Assembly (NCBI GenBank): GCA_021651055.1
Contig: JAJHOH010000001.1
Location: forward strand, 2,480,001-2,544,000
Direction of reading: 5' to 3'
Origin: Candidatus Manganitrophus morganii
GTDB lineage: Bacteria > Nitrospirota > Nitrospiria > SBBL01 > Manganitrophaceae
DNA length: 64,000 nucleotides
The position numbers and the translations under genes were made by a program. The notes beneath the pieces are model-generated. The model ran no database searches. It was not told the DNA's origin and saw only the letters and a list, made by a program, of their open reading frames with translations. How positions within the stretch are numbered: the stretch's first letter is position 1; every line of letters starts with the position of its first letter. Below, piece after piece: positions 1 to 8,260 of the stretch.

Positions 1-452
1 TGCGTGGCCGCCGAGGTCATCAGCTCGACCGAGCCTTCTTCCTGGAAGGCGCGAAAGGCGGCGAGAAGATTCCGCCGGTATCGATCGTTGAAGACGGTCC
101 GCGCTTCCCGGAACCGATCGAGATACATCCGGGCGGTCGAATGAAACTCCGGCTGGCTCCGCGTCCGATGCACTTCCTTCTCCGCAAGCTCGATCAGCCG
201 CTCGATGTGTTCCAAATAACGCCGCTGCAGAAGCGGATCGCTGAGCATGGCGGCCAGGGTCGGCGTGATCGAGAGGGTGATCCGAAAGGGGACCCGATCG
301 TTCAATAGTTTTTCAAAGATCGTGATGAACGGAATATACGTTTCGGTAATGGCCTCAAAGAGCCAATCCTCTTCGAGGAACTCCGGATATTCGGGGTGGC
401 GCACAAAGGGAAGGTGTGAATGGAGAATGAGTGAGAGAGATCCTTTTTCCAT
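1..452 (-). CDS. GH57 family 1,4-alpha-glucan branching enzyme-like protein, 3' part missing
   Basis: The N-terminal 150 residues are visible; the gene runs off the left edge of the window. The start reads MEKGSLSLILHSHLPFVRHP and continues with EYPEFLEEDWLFEAITETY, which is the characteristic opening of GH57/DUF1957 alpha-glucan branching enzymes (glycogen synthesis, cytoplasm). The HSH element is part of the conserved first motif of the family; the catalytic nucleophile region lies outside the window. The ATG at 452 is preceded by AGGAGG at a good distance. It lies 82 bp downstream of the DUF4912 gene on the same strand, so the two are probably co-transcribed. glgA is about 19 kb away. Family assignment is secure; the exact activity is inferred. 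Confidence 0.85.
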   Translation of the reverse strand, partial: MEKGSLSLILHSHLPFVRHPEYPEFLEEDWLFEAITETYIPFITIFEKLLNDRVPFRITLSITPTLAAMLSDPLLQRRYLEHIERLIELAEKEVHRTRSQPEFHSTARMYLDRFREARTVFNDRYRRNLLAAFRAFQEEGSVELMTSAAT

Positions 453-500
453 GGGAACCTCCTAAAGGCCGTTCAGAGCTGTGAGGCGACAAAGAAGAGA

Positions 501-540
501 ACGTGAGGCGTGAGGGGTAAAAGCGCCTGACGCCTCACGT
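501..540. repeat. Intergenic hairpin between DUF4912 and GH57 genes
   Basis: The 10-base arm ACGTGAGGCG (501-510) pairs perfectly with CGCCTCACGT (531-540), and pairing continues inward with one mismatch. A further GTGAGGCG copy sits at 481-488. The structure overlaps the last codons of the DUF4912 gene. On the minus strand it is followed by a pyrimidine-rich stretch rather than a clean T-run, so it could be a processing or attenuation hairpin rather than a strong terminator. Confidence 0.55.
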
Positions 541-1287
541 GTTTTCGCTTTTTCGGAGCAGTCCCGGAGAGAAGAGGCTTGAGATCGCCTCTCTTTCTTG
601 CTCGAACGGCTCCAGCGGCAACCTTCTTCCTTCGTCGGAGGCAAGCGTTCCTTCCGGCGACCACCACTCTTCATCGAACCGGTCGGAAGGGCCGGCCGGT
701 GGGGTGTGGGCGCTGTTTGATCGGGCGATCGTCGCGAATGCGCCGGAACGGGACTTCATGCCGATATCGATCAAAAAATTCCGGTCGGGTTTGCCGACAT
801 CGACATACCAGTTTCCGATCCGGTGGTCGACGTCAATGTCCCAAAAATGGGTCAAATCGCTCCGCTCCGAAAGATCGTAAACCCGCAGGGCGAGGCGGCT
901 TTCCGGATCGGCCAGTTTCCGATGGGTCTCTCCGATTCCTTCGTGGGTCACCTCCCAATAGCTGTAGATCCACCAGGGGTCGCGGACCAGGGCGACGACC
1001 TGGTTGACGCCATATTCCATTGGAATCTCCGGATAGGTTGCAGTGCCGACGCCAGCCCTTTCCTCTTCGGCTTCTCCCTCTCCGGCATGTTCGGTCATCC
1101 TGCTTGCCGTGACCGCTTCTTTCTCCGTCAAGGGGGCGGGCTCCCTTTTTTCCGCCGGAGAAAGCGATTCCAGCAAAACGGAAACGATCTCGCTCTTACG
1201 CATGGAAGGGCGAAGACGAATCGCATGGGTCTTGGCGAGAGAGCGAAGGGCGGCGATATTCTTTTTTTCAAGCTCTTGTCGATTCAT
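535..1287 (-). CDS. DUF4912 domain protein
   Basis: 250 residues. Residues about 1-45 form a small helical SAP/Rho-N-like segment (LRSLAKTHAIRLRPSMRKSE), followed by an acidic linker. The DUF4912 domain is recognised from YGVNQVVALVRDPWWIYSYW and the following WEVTHEGIGETHRKL. The biochemical role of DUF4912 is not established; it is often found next to GH57 glycan enzymes, as here. The start at 1287 has a GAGGAG Shine-Dalgarno sequence. The C-terminus is rich in Pro/Ser and probably disordered. The link to glycogen metabolism rests on the neighbour only. Confidence 0.8.
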   Translation of the reverse strand: MNRQELEKKNIAALRSLAKTHAIRLRPSMRKSEIVSVLLESLSPAEKREPAPLTEKEAVTASRMTEHAGEGEAEEERAGVGTATYPEIPMEYGVNQVVALVRDPWWIYSYWEVTHEGIGETHRKLADPESRLALRVYDLSERSDLTHFWDIDVDHRIGNWYVDVGKPDRNFLIDIGMKSRSGAFATIARSNSAHTPPAGPSDRFDEEWWSPEGTLASDEGRRLPLEPFEQEREAISSLFSPGLLRKSENT

Positions 1288-1336
1288 GAAGACTCCTCAC
1301 TTTTCACTGCATCGTACAATCATCCATTACGAAGGG

Positions 1337-3262
1337 TCATTCCTTATCCAGGTGATGTGGGGTGGTCTGGGGTGATCCGGGGCGGCTCGGCGCGCCCTGG
1401 GTGGCGTGTCGGCAATACGGACAAGCGGTCCACTCGGGCTGAAGGAACTTCCCGCAGGAAGCGCAGACATAGGGAGAGGCGCAGCCGCAGTGGGGGCAGA
1501 TCAGATAATCGAGGTGAAGCGTTCGGTGACACTGAGGACAAAGATTCCTAAAGGTCTCTTCCATTTCAACCACACGGATGACCTCCTCCGTCGTGGTGAT
1601 CCCCTGTGCGACCTTCTGAAGGCCGTCTTCCTGCAAGGTGCTCATTCCGAAGGCGGCCGTCATGGCGCGGATCTCTTGCTCGGTTACGCCGCTCGCGATC
1701 AGCTCCCTTAATTTGGTGGAGAGGGTGAAGAGCTCAAAAATGCCGCGCCGACCCGAGAAACCGGTGTAGTGGCAGGCGGCGCATCCTTTTTCTTGAAAGA
1801 AAGCGCCACCCGCCGGCGCTTCCACCCGGCATTGGAGGCAGAGCTTTCGGACCAGGCGTTGTGCAACGATGCCGACCACCGCGGAGGAGACGAGGTATCG
1901 CGGGATTCCGATATCAATCAGCCGGGTGATCGTCGAGACGGCGTCATTCGTATGGAGCGTGGAGAGAACCAGGTGGCCGGTCATCGCTGCGCGAAAGGCG
2001 ATCTCCGCCGTCTCCAGATCGCGAATTTCGCCGATCAGAATAATGTTGGGGTCTTGACGGAGGATCGATCGAAGGGCGGCGGCGAAGGTCAGGCCGATCT
2101 CCGAGTTGATCTGCACCTGGTTGACCCCTTCGATCGTGTATTCGACCGGATCTTCGACCGTGGTCAGGTTTTTCGTTTCCGACTTCAATTCGTTGATGAT
2201 GGCGTAGAGGGTGGTGGTCTTTCCGCTTCCGGTCGGGCCGGTCACCAGGATCATCCCCTTCTTTTTTTTGCTCATCTGGCGGATCAGCTGAAGCGACTTC
2301 TCATCGAGTCCGATCTGATCGAGCTGAATCAAGATCCGTGTCTGGTCGAGGATGCGCAAGACGACCTTCTCGCCGTAGAGGGTCGGGAGGATTGAAACGC
2401 GGAGGTCGACTTCATGGCCCTCCACGACGACCCGGACCGCGCCGTCTTGGGGGAGGCGCCGTTCGGCGATGTCGAGCTTGGCCAAGATTTTGATCCGGGA
2501 GATCAATGGATTCTGAACCCACTTGGGAAGATGCATCTCATCTTTCAACAGACCGTCGATCCGATAACGCACCCCGCAATCTTTCGGCCCCGGCTCAAGA
2601 TGAATGTCGCTCGCCTGGAGCTTGATCGCTTTGCTCAGGATCAGATTCGCCAGTTGAATCACCGGGGCAAGACGGCTCTTCGCTTCAAGGGAGCGGGCCT
2701 CTGCATGGAGGAGGTTCCCCTCTTCCAACGGTGAAACGACCTGAATCGATCCCTCTCCGAAATCTTTCGCGGAGGCCTCGACGATTTTCTCCACCGAAGT
2801 GGCGAGGCGGTAGTTCTGCTCGATTGTTTCCAAGATGGCTCTTCGCGTGGCGATGGCCGGATGGATCGCCATCCCCGCTTGGAATTGGAGGTCGTTGATC
2901 GATTCATAATCGAGCGGATCGACCATGGCGACCCTCAACTTTTTGCTTTGAATTTCCAACGGCACGGCGAGGTGACGTTTGGCGAGCGATTCGGGGATCA
3001 AAAGAAGAAGGGCCGGATCGATGGGGATCCCCGTCGGCTCGATATAACTGAGATCGAGTTGGGCGGCGAGGGATTGGGCCATCTGTTTTTCTGAAATCAT
3101 CTGCAGCGCAATGAGGATCTCGCCCAGCCGTTTTCCGATCTTCCGCTGTTCGTCCAAGGCCTGCCGGATGTGGTCTTGAGAGAGAAGGCCGGTTTCAACC
3201 AAAAGATCTCCCAATCTCTTTTTTGCGGCCTTCCGCTCATTTCCCTTAACTGCATTCTCCAT
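1337..3262 (-). CDS. GspE/PilB-type secretion ATPase with C-terminal zinc ribbons
   Basis: 641 residues from the chosen start MENAVKGNERKAAKKRLGD. The N-terminal MshEN domain (RLGDLLVETGLLSQDHIRQA) is followed by the AAA+ traffic ATPase: Walker A GPTGSGKTT, Asp box, Walker B region ILIGEIRDLETAE and His box STLHTNDA. A CxxC pair (CLQC, CAAC) lies in the usual GspE zinc insert. Unusually the protein ends in about 60 extra residues with further CxxC pairs (CPQC, CPHC, CASC, CPYC), a double zinc ribbon. The frame stays open for 84 codons upstream, but GGTGG just before the ATG at 3262 decides the start. It is not next to secretion genes; a second, canonical PilB lies at 60661. It likely powers a type II/IV-like machine, or regulates one. 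Confidence 0.85.
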   Translation of the reverse strand: MENAVKGNERKAAKKRLGDLLVETGLLSQDHIRQALDEQRKIGKRLGEILIALQMISEKQMAQSLAAQLDLSYIEPTGIPIDPALLLLIPESLAKRHLAVPLEIQSKKLRVAMVDPLDYESINDLQFQAGMAIHPAIATRRAILETIEQNYRLATSVEKIVEASAKDFGEGSIQVVSPLEEGNLLHAEARSLEAKSRLAPVIQLANLILSKAIKLQASDIHLEPGPKDCGVRYRIDGLLKDEMHLPKWVQNPLISRIKILAKLDIAERRLPQDGAVRVVVEGHEVDLRVSILPTLYGEKVVLRILDQTRILIQLDQIGLDEKSLQLIRQMSKKKKGMILVTGPTGSGKTTTLYAIINELKSETKNLTTVEDPVEYTIEGVNQVQINSEIGLTFAAALRSILRQDPNIILIGEIRDLETAEIAFRAAMTGHLVLSTLHTNDAVSTITRLIDIGIPRYLVSSAVVGIVAQRLVRKLCLQCRVEAPAGGAFFQEKGCAACHYTGFSGRRGIFELFTLSTKLRELIASGVTEQEIRAMTAAFGMSTLQEDGLQKVAQGITTTEEVIRVVEMEETFRNLCPQCHRTLHLDYLICPHCGCASPYVCASCGKFLQPEWTACPYCRHATQGAPSRPGSPQTTPHHLDKE

Positions 3263-3699
3263 CGGTCCACCTTTTGCTGAATATTGAGGTGCGCCGGGAA
3301 CCGATAAAAGCTCCCGTCCGTCGAATGCCGAAATGAAAATAGTGCCGCCGACCTCGTCTGAAAATGAGGAGAGCCTCTTCCTCTCGGCCGATCGGGCCGA
3401 ACGGTTCTGAAGAGCGGAATAAAAAGTTGAGGGAAGCGTCGATCGGGTTGTTACGCTCCATCCGGCCGGTTCGGGATGCGCCGTCGTTGAGGATGGAGAG
3501 GGCGGTGTTTCCAAGGGCTTGGAGGTGAATTGGTTCTTATTTTATCCGTTTGAAAATTCAAAAGTCAATCAATCGTGATTTTTCTCACTTCTTCCTCAGA
3601 GGACATCAGGATCGGCCATTCGATCTTCTGTACGGGTTCGACATATAGAACCCCTGCAATCTCTTGACAAGGGAAGGGGGTTCCAGTAGTCTCTCCGCC
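3263..3699. other. 437-bp divergent intergenic region
   Basis: This separates the minus-strand ATPase gene from the plus-strand PilZ gene. No convincing ORF is seen: the upstream extension of the ATPase frame has an atypical composition and no start signal. The stretch around 3540-3600 is AT-rich. The only clear element is the promoter-like pair at 3664-3692. Confidence 0.5.
3664..3692 (+). promoter_or_regulatory. Sigma-70-like promoter of the PilZ gene
   Basis: Perfect -35 TTGACA (3664-3669), a 17-base spacer and a weak -10 TAGTCT (3687-3692). Transcription would start at about 3699, at or next to the ATG at 3700, so the message would be leaderless or nearly so. Confidence 0.45.
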
Positions 3700-4038
3700 A
3701 TGCAAGAGAGAAGAAAGTCCCAACGAATCGGTTTTAATCTGAAGATCGCTCTGATACAGGAAGGGGGAGGTGTGATCGAGATCCTTCGTCCCAATATCGG
3801 TTGGGGAGGGATCGGAGGCTACACCCGAGATCCGGTTGAAGCAGGCAAGGGGATCGAGATTGAGGTTTTCTTCGAACAACGTACGGGTGAGATGACTTCG
3901 GAGAAACTTTCAGGAAAAATCGTCTGGGCGCGCCGCGATGGAAATTTCAATGCGCTTGGGATTTCTTTTTCGGAGGTGAATCGAACGTCCCACCCCCGGC
4001 TTCTTTCATATCTTCAATACATCGATCAGGCTGATTAA
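3700..4038 (+). CDS. PilZ domain protein (c-di-GMP receptor candidate)
   Basis: 112 residues from ATG 3700 (MQERRKSQRIGFNLKIALIQ). The RRKSQR opening matches the PilZ RxxxR c-di-GMP motif, and NIGWGGIGGY is a degenerate form of the second PilZ motif (D/NxSxxG). It is a single-domain protein of typical length. A TTG at 3664 would add 12 residues, but it coincides with the -35 box, so the ATG is preferred. No Shine-Dalgarno precedes the ATG. It converges with and slightly overlaps the TPR gene. With pilus ATPases in the window, a role in pilus or surface control is plausible but inferred. Confidence 0.75.
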   Translation: MQERRKSQRIGFNLKIALIQEGGGVIEILRPNIGWGGIGGYTRDPVEAGKGIEIEVFFEQRTGEMTSEKLSGKIVWARRDGNFNALGISFSEVNRTSHPRLLSYLQYIDQAD

Positions 4039-4739
4039 GTCTGGTTACTGGCTTGTTCGACCCAGATGTCCGTCTGGCGTTGGCCCGCGTGTTCTATATA
4101 TTCCGAGAACTCCTCTTCGTTTTTATCCGCCGCGAGGAATTGCTTATAGTGATGGCGAGCCTCCGCTTTCCTCCCGAGTTTATCAAAGGTCAGTCCCAAG
4201 TAGTAGTGAACGATGAACAGCTCGGAATTGAGTTGAAGCGCCTTCTCCCAGGCTTGGATCGACGCGAAGGCGCGGCCGGCCATGTAGTAGGCCGATCCAA
4301 GATTAAGATGTGTCTCGCTCCAGTCGGGATTTTGCCGAAGGACCTCCTCATATTCCCGAATCGAGTCGGACCAATTTCCTAAATGGAAGTGGGCGGAGGC
4401 GAGATTGTTTCTCGCTTCGCCGAACTGCGGCCGGATTTGGAGCGCGGTTCGATACTCCTCGACGGCCATGGGGTAGTTCTCCTCCTGGGCCCAAAACCAT
4501 CCCTTCGAGAAATGACCATAGGCGGAGTCGGGGGCCAGATCGATAATTTTCCCAAGGTTTGTCTTGTTCCGTTCGTAGTCATCGCTCTTCAGTGATTCTT
4601 GAAAGAGCGCCTCGATCTCCCTGTGCGTCCCCTCCGCCGGATTCTCCGTTCCCCATGCCGGCCTGTGCGTCCCCTCCGCTGAGACGGAGAGGAGGAGCAC
4701 CCAGCCGAGCAGAAATCCATTATAAAAAAGATGTTTCAT
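4035..4739 (-). CDS. Exported TPR-repeat protein
   Basis: 234 residues from MKHLFYNGFLLGWVLLLSVS, a signal peptide with likely cleavage near SAEG. About three to four tetratricopeptide repeats follow (for example AVEEYRTALQIRPQFGEARN, EYEEVLRQNPDWSETHLNLG, and a unit ending in LGLTFDKLGRKAEAR). Such proteins act as periplasmic scaffolds; no specific partner can be named. The frame is open to 4802, but the signal peptide and AGGAACGG upstream support 4739. Its stop overlaps the end of the convergent PilZ gene by 4 bp. Confidence 0.75.
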   Translation of the reverse strand: MKHLFYNGFLLGWVLLLSVSAEGTHRPAWGTENPAEGTHREIEALFQESLKSDDYERNKTNLGKIIDLAPDSAYGHFSKGWFWAQEENYPMAVEEYRTALQIRPQFGEARNNLASAHFHLGNWSDSIREYEEVLRQNPDWSETHLNLGSAYYMAGRAFASIQAWEKALQLNSELFIVHYYLGLTFDKLGRKAEARHHYKQFLAADKNEEEFSEYIEHAGQRQTDIWVEQASNQT

Positions 4740-4952
4740 CGCCGTTCCTTTTCTCGACCGGTTTTGCGGAAGAATCCAGGCGGTGGCCGATCGATTTGCC
4801 ATCTTGATTTCTTATAAGCAACCATAACAAAATTCGGTGGTCTGTCAAGTGGAGGGATCTTGCGGAAGAATAAACACGTTAAGAATCAATGATTTATGGT
4901 GCAGAACCTTTTAGGGAATTGGGGGGAGGGAAGTACCGAAAAGGGATCTTGT

Positions 4953-5753
4953 CTAACGGTCGTGACAGACGAGGCAAAGCGAGGCGGAGGGAACACGTAA
5001 AAAGGGACGGATCTTTTCGCTGTGGGGATTGTGGCAGCTGTCACACTCCATCCGGCCGGAGGTGGTTCGGACCAGGGTGGAGAGGATTTCCGGCGAAGAG
5101 ACTTTTTCTTTCGGAAGATCGAGGTAGGAGGAGGTTCCGTGTTGGGGCAGGACATACCCTTCCGGACGGAGATCGGGGATCGTCCAATAGCGGGCGTAGG
5201 TCACCGACGGATTCTCGGGGACGAACATGCCGTTCGGTTTTCTTGGATAGGGGATCGAAATCGGATGATCGACGCGGCTCAATGGCGGCGCTTCCCTGGA
5301 GGAGAAACCTCCTTCCCAGGAGGTGTTGGCTTCGGCCCCGAGACGGGCGGTATCGACATTGACGCCGTGCATGTCCTTGGCAAGGGCGCCGTCATGGCAG
5401 GCCAAGCAGGTGAGCGAGGAGCCGGTCGGCTGATTGTACGGGTGGCTCTTCGCCGAAAGGGTGGCGGTCAGGCGGTATTCGGCTCCCTCCCGGCTTCCCC
5501 AAAGAGGCGGACTCGGCGCCTTTTGCGGCGGAGCGGCGGTCTCCGTTTCGGCAGGGACCGCTTTGGGCGCCGCCGCGGCTCCCGGGATCGGATCGATATG
5601 GCAGATCGTACAGGAGGTGGAAGGAGGGAGCGAGGGAAGGGCCAGATTGTGCCGCGAGCGGACGACCTCATCGAGCGGAGAGGCATCCAGCGTGGCGAGC
5701 CCCGCAAAGAGGGCCAAGGAAAGAAGCCCAAGCATTGTTCCCGGTCGCTTCAT
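4953..5753 (-). CDS. Periplasmic tetraheme cytochrome c
   Basis: 266 residues with an N-terminal signal peptide (MKRPGTMLGLLSLALFAGLA) and four CxxCH heme sites: CTICH (48-52), CLACH (116-120), CDSCH (237-241) and CLVCH (260-264). The first two sites are separated by a Pro/Ala-rich linker, and the last two form a doublecytochrome-like end (CDSCHNPH). The spacing does not match a well-known named cytochrome, so it is probably an electron carrier or a partner of a periplasmic oxidoreductase. It lies 12 bp downstream of the glmM stop, hence likely in the same transcript although functionally unrelated. The ccm operon at 49 kb could mature it. Confidence 0.85.
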   Translation of the reverse strand: MKRPGTMLGLLSLALFAGLATLDASPLDEVVRSRHNLALPSLPPSTSCTICHIDPIPGAAAAPKAVPAETETAAPPQKAPSPPLWGSREGAEYRLTATLSAKSHPYNQPTGSSLTCLACHDGALAKDMHGVNVDTARLGAEANTSWEGGFSSREAPPLSRVDHPISIPYPRKPNGMFVPENPSVTYARYWTIPDLRPEGYVLPQHGTSSYLDLPKEKVSSPEILSTLVRTTSGRMECDSCHNPHSEKIRPFLRVPSASLCLVCHDR

Positions 5754-5765
5754 CTCAAGCGTTCC

Positions 5766-7124
5766 TTATTTTGATAAACCGATTTTCTTTTGAACGATCT
5801 CCGCCAATTGGTCCGCCATCGCGACGATCGCGGTTTGCTCTTCGCCTTCGATCATGATCCGAAGAAGGGGTTCGGTTCCGGAATACCGGATGAGGATTCG
5901 GCCGTTGTTCCTCAGCTTCTCCTCGCAGTCGGCGATTGCTTTTTGAAGCCCCGGAATCTCCGAGATCTCCAGCTTTTTTTGAACCCGAACATTCTTGAGC
6001 ACCTGGGGAAGCGCGGTCATGCAGGCGGCCAGCTCGGAGACCTTTTTCCCCGTTCGTTTCATGAGAGAAAGGAGCTGCAGTGCGCTAATCAAGCCATCGC
6101 CGGTGGTGTTATAGTCGAGAAAAATGACATGGCCCGACTGCTCGCCGCCGAGGTTATAACCGTCTTTTATCATCCGTTCGAGTACATATCGATCGCCCAC
6201 CGGGGTTCGAACGACCTGAATCCCCCGCGACCGGAGGGCCAAGTCCATCCCCATATTGCTCATGAGGGTGGAGACCAGCGTCTCTCCTTTTAATGCCTTC
6301 TCCTGGTGGAGGGCCAGGGCGAAGGCGACCAGAAGCGCATCGCCGTCGACGACATGACCCCTTTCGTCCACAAAGACGGCCCGATCGGCATCCCCATCGT
6401 GGGCAATGCCGACGTCGGCTTGGGTCTCGATCACCTTCTTTTGAAGCTCCTCGGGATAAAGGGCGCCGCAGTTGAGATTGATGTTGGTCCCGCTGGGACT
6501 GTCGCTGAGGACGATGACCTCGGCCCCCAACTCTCGGAGGACCATCGGCGCGACTTTATAAGCCGCTCCGTTCGCGCAGTCGACGACGATCTTCATCCGC
6601 TGAAAATCGAGCCCTTTCGGAAGGGAGTTCTTGACAAACTCGATGTATCGCCCTTCGACATCGTCGATCCGAAAGACCTTTCCGATTTCCGCCGCCGTCG
6701 GCCGGATGTTGTCGATTTCGCCCGAGAAGATCAACGATTCGATCTGATGTTCCATTTCGTCGGGGAGCTTTAACCCGTCCCTGGAGAAAAACTTGATGCC
6801 GTTGTCTTCGAAGGGATTGTGCGAGGCGGAGATCATCACCCCGGCATCGACCCGGAGGCTTCGCGCGAGGAAGGCGACGGCGGGGGTCGGAAGGGGACCG
6901 ACCAAGAGGACATCGACCCCCATGGAGCAGATGCCCGAGGTGAGGGCCGACTCCAACATGTAACAGGAGAGGCGAGTGTCTTTGCCGATGACGATCCGGT
7001 GGCGGCCCGCCTTGTTTTTAAAGATATGAGCGGCGGCCCGGCCCAGCTTCATCGCCATCTCGCTCGTCATCGGCTCGATGTTGGCGATGCCGCGGACGCC
7101 GTCCGTTCCGAACAGCTTGCGCAT
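5766..7124 (-). CDS. glmM: Phosphoglucosamine mutase
   Basis: 452 residues starting [20 protein letters not shown]. GlmM converts glucosamine-6-phosphate to glucosamine-1-phosphate for UDP-GlcNAc, feeding peptidoglycan and lipid A. The active-site serine loop [12 protein letters not shown], the metal loop DGDADR, the sugar-specificity motif GEQSGH and the phosphate-binding RYSGTEP are all present. Length is typical. An in-frame GTG at 7136 (GSTM extension) is possible, but MRKLFGTDG is the conserved family start. It follows the parvulin gene by 16 bp and precedes the tetraheme cytochrome gene. Confidence 0.95.
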   Translation of the reverse strand: MRKLFGTDGVRGIANIEPMTSEMAMKLGRAAAHIFKNKAGRHRIVIGKDTRLSCYMLESALTSGICSMGVDVLLVGPLPTPAVAFLARSLRVDAGVMISASHNPFEDNGIKFFSRDGLKLPDEMEHQIESLIFSGEIDNIRPTAAEIGKVFRIDDVEGRYIEFVKNSLPKGLDFQRMKIVVDCANGAAYKVAPMVLRELGAEVIVLSDSPSGTNINLNCGALYPEELQKKVIETQADVGIAHDGDADRAVFVDERGHVVDGDALLVAFALALHQEKALKGETLVSTLMSNMGMDLALRSRGIQVVRTPVGDRYVLERMIKDGYNLGGEQSGHVIFLDYNTTGDGLISALQLLSLMKRTGKKVSELAACMTALPQVLKNVRVQKKLEISEIPGLQKAIADCEEKLRNNGRILIRYSGTEPLLRIMIEGEEQTAIVAMADQLAEIVQKKIGLSK

Positions 7125-7140
7125 GGTCGAACCCACTCGG

Positions 7141-8034
7141 CTACTTCTCTGAGGGAGGAGCGCTCATCGAATGCTCGCCGGGACCGTCCATGGAGTGATC
7201 CGGCGGGACCGATGAGATTTGCATGAGGCGATTTTTATTGATCTTGATCTTTGCTTTTTCTTTCAGCTGATCGATTTCGTCGTTGATCATCGTGCCCCGG
7301 ATGTTTTGAAGTTGGGCCGGAGCGAGCTCTTCGAAGTTTTTCGCATCTTTGGTCTCGACCACTTTGATAATATGGAATCCGAAGGGGCTTTGGACCGGTT
7401 TGCTGATTTCATTGACCTTCAGAGAAAAGGCGGCGTCGCTGAAGGCTTTTACCATCCGGTCCTTGGTGAAGAAGCCGAGGTCTCCGCCGCGGGGGGCGCT
7501 TCCGGGATCGGTCGATTTCTCTTTGGCCAGGGCGGCGAAATCTCCCCCTTGATCGAGCTTTTTCTTGATCTCTTTCGCTTCTTCTTCGCTCTTGACCAGG
7601 ATGTGGCTGGCGCGGACCTCTTTAAATTCCGCTTTGTTTTTATTATAGTATTTTTTCATCTCGGCGTCGGTCAGCTTTTCCGCCGCGATCTGGTTGACCA
7701 CTTCGCTGATCATCACCTCTTTGGTCAGCTCTTCGATCCGTTCTTTCACCTCTTTTTTCTTATCGAGTCCCAACCGTTTTCCCTCTTGGTTGAGGACCTC
7801 GCGTGAAATCAGGATATCGAGGAGCTCTTCCTTCCCCTCGGCCGTGTCGAAATTTCCCTGCCCCTCCCGGGTCAGCCGCTCCATCCGCTTTTCAAATTCA
7901 TCCGAGCTGATCGAGGCCCCGTTGATGTTGGCGACCTCGTCTTCCGCTGCGTTTACGATCGAAAAGAGCGTCCCCTGCGCGACGATGCTCAAAGTAAGAA
8001 AGGAAACAAGGGCGATCATTTGTTTTAAACTCAT
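7141..8034 (-). CDS. Parvulin-type peptidyl-prolyl isomerase, exported (PrsA/SurA-like)
   Basis: 297 residues from [20 protein letters not shown], a signal peptide. A SurA-N-like helical region ([20 protein letters not shown]) is followed by a rotamase domain starting near [20 protein letters not shown], with the GGDLGFF and PFGFHIIKV motifs of parvulins. It probably assists folding of exported or outer-membrane proteins in the periplasm. The frame is open for 11 codons upstream, but GGAGG before the ATG at 8034 and the signal peptide fix the start. The C-terminus is Met/Ser/Pro-rich and probably disordered. It is upstream of glmM on the same strand and divergent from priA. Confidence 0.88.
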   Translation of the reverse strand: MSLKQMIALVSFLTLSIVAQGTLFSIVNAAEDEVANINGASISSDEFEKRMERLTREGQGNFDTAEGKEELLDILISREVLNQEGKRLGLDKKKEVKERIEELTKEVMISEVVNQIAAEKLTDAEMKKYYNKNKAEFKEVRASHILVKSEEEAKEIKKKLDQGGDFAALAKEKSTDPGSAPRGGDLGFFTKDRMVKAFSDAAFSLKVNEISKPVQSPFGFHIIKVVETKDAKNFEELAPAQLQNIRGTMINDEIDQLKEKAKIKINKNRLMQISSVPPDHSMDGPGEHSMSAPPSEK

Positions 8035-8260
8035 TGAAACCTCCGAGTCATAAATATGTGGCGACATTGTACCCGTTTATCCGAAAAAGATCAACGGGAA
8101 TTCCTGCACGGGCCTTATTCCGACGAACGCTTCGTCCGGTTTATTCTTGTTTTGACGGGGTGAGGTTGTTAAAATAGCCCCTCTTTAGGATACGGTCGAT
8201 TCTCGGTGACGGAGATCACTTTGCCGGGATCGGTTTTTGCCAACCCTCACGGCCGAAACG

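Noticed and set aside
3263-3514. 84-codon N-terminal extension of the GspE-like ATPase
   Set aside because: The conserved MshEN domain begins after 3262, a GGTGG ribosome-binding site precedes ATG 3262, and the extension has no recognisable domain.
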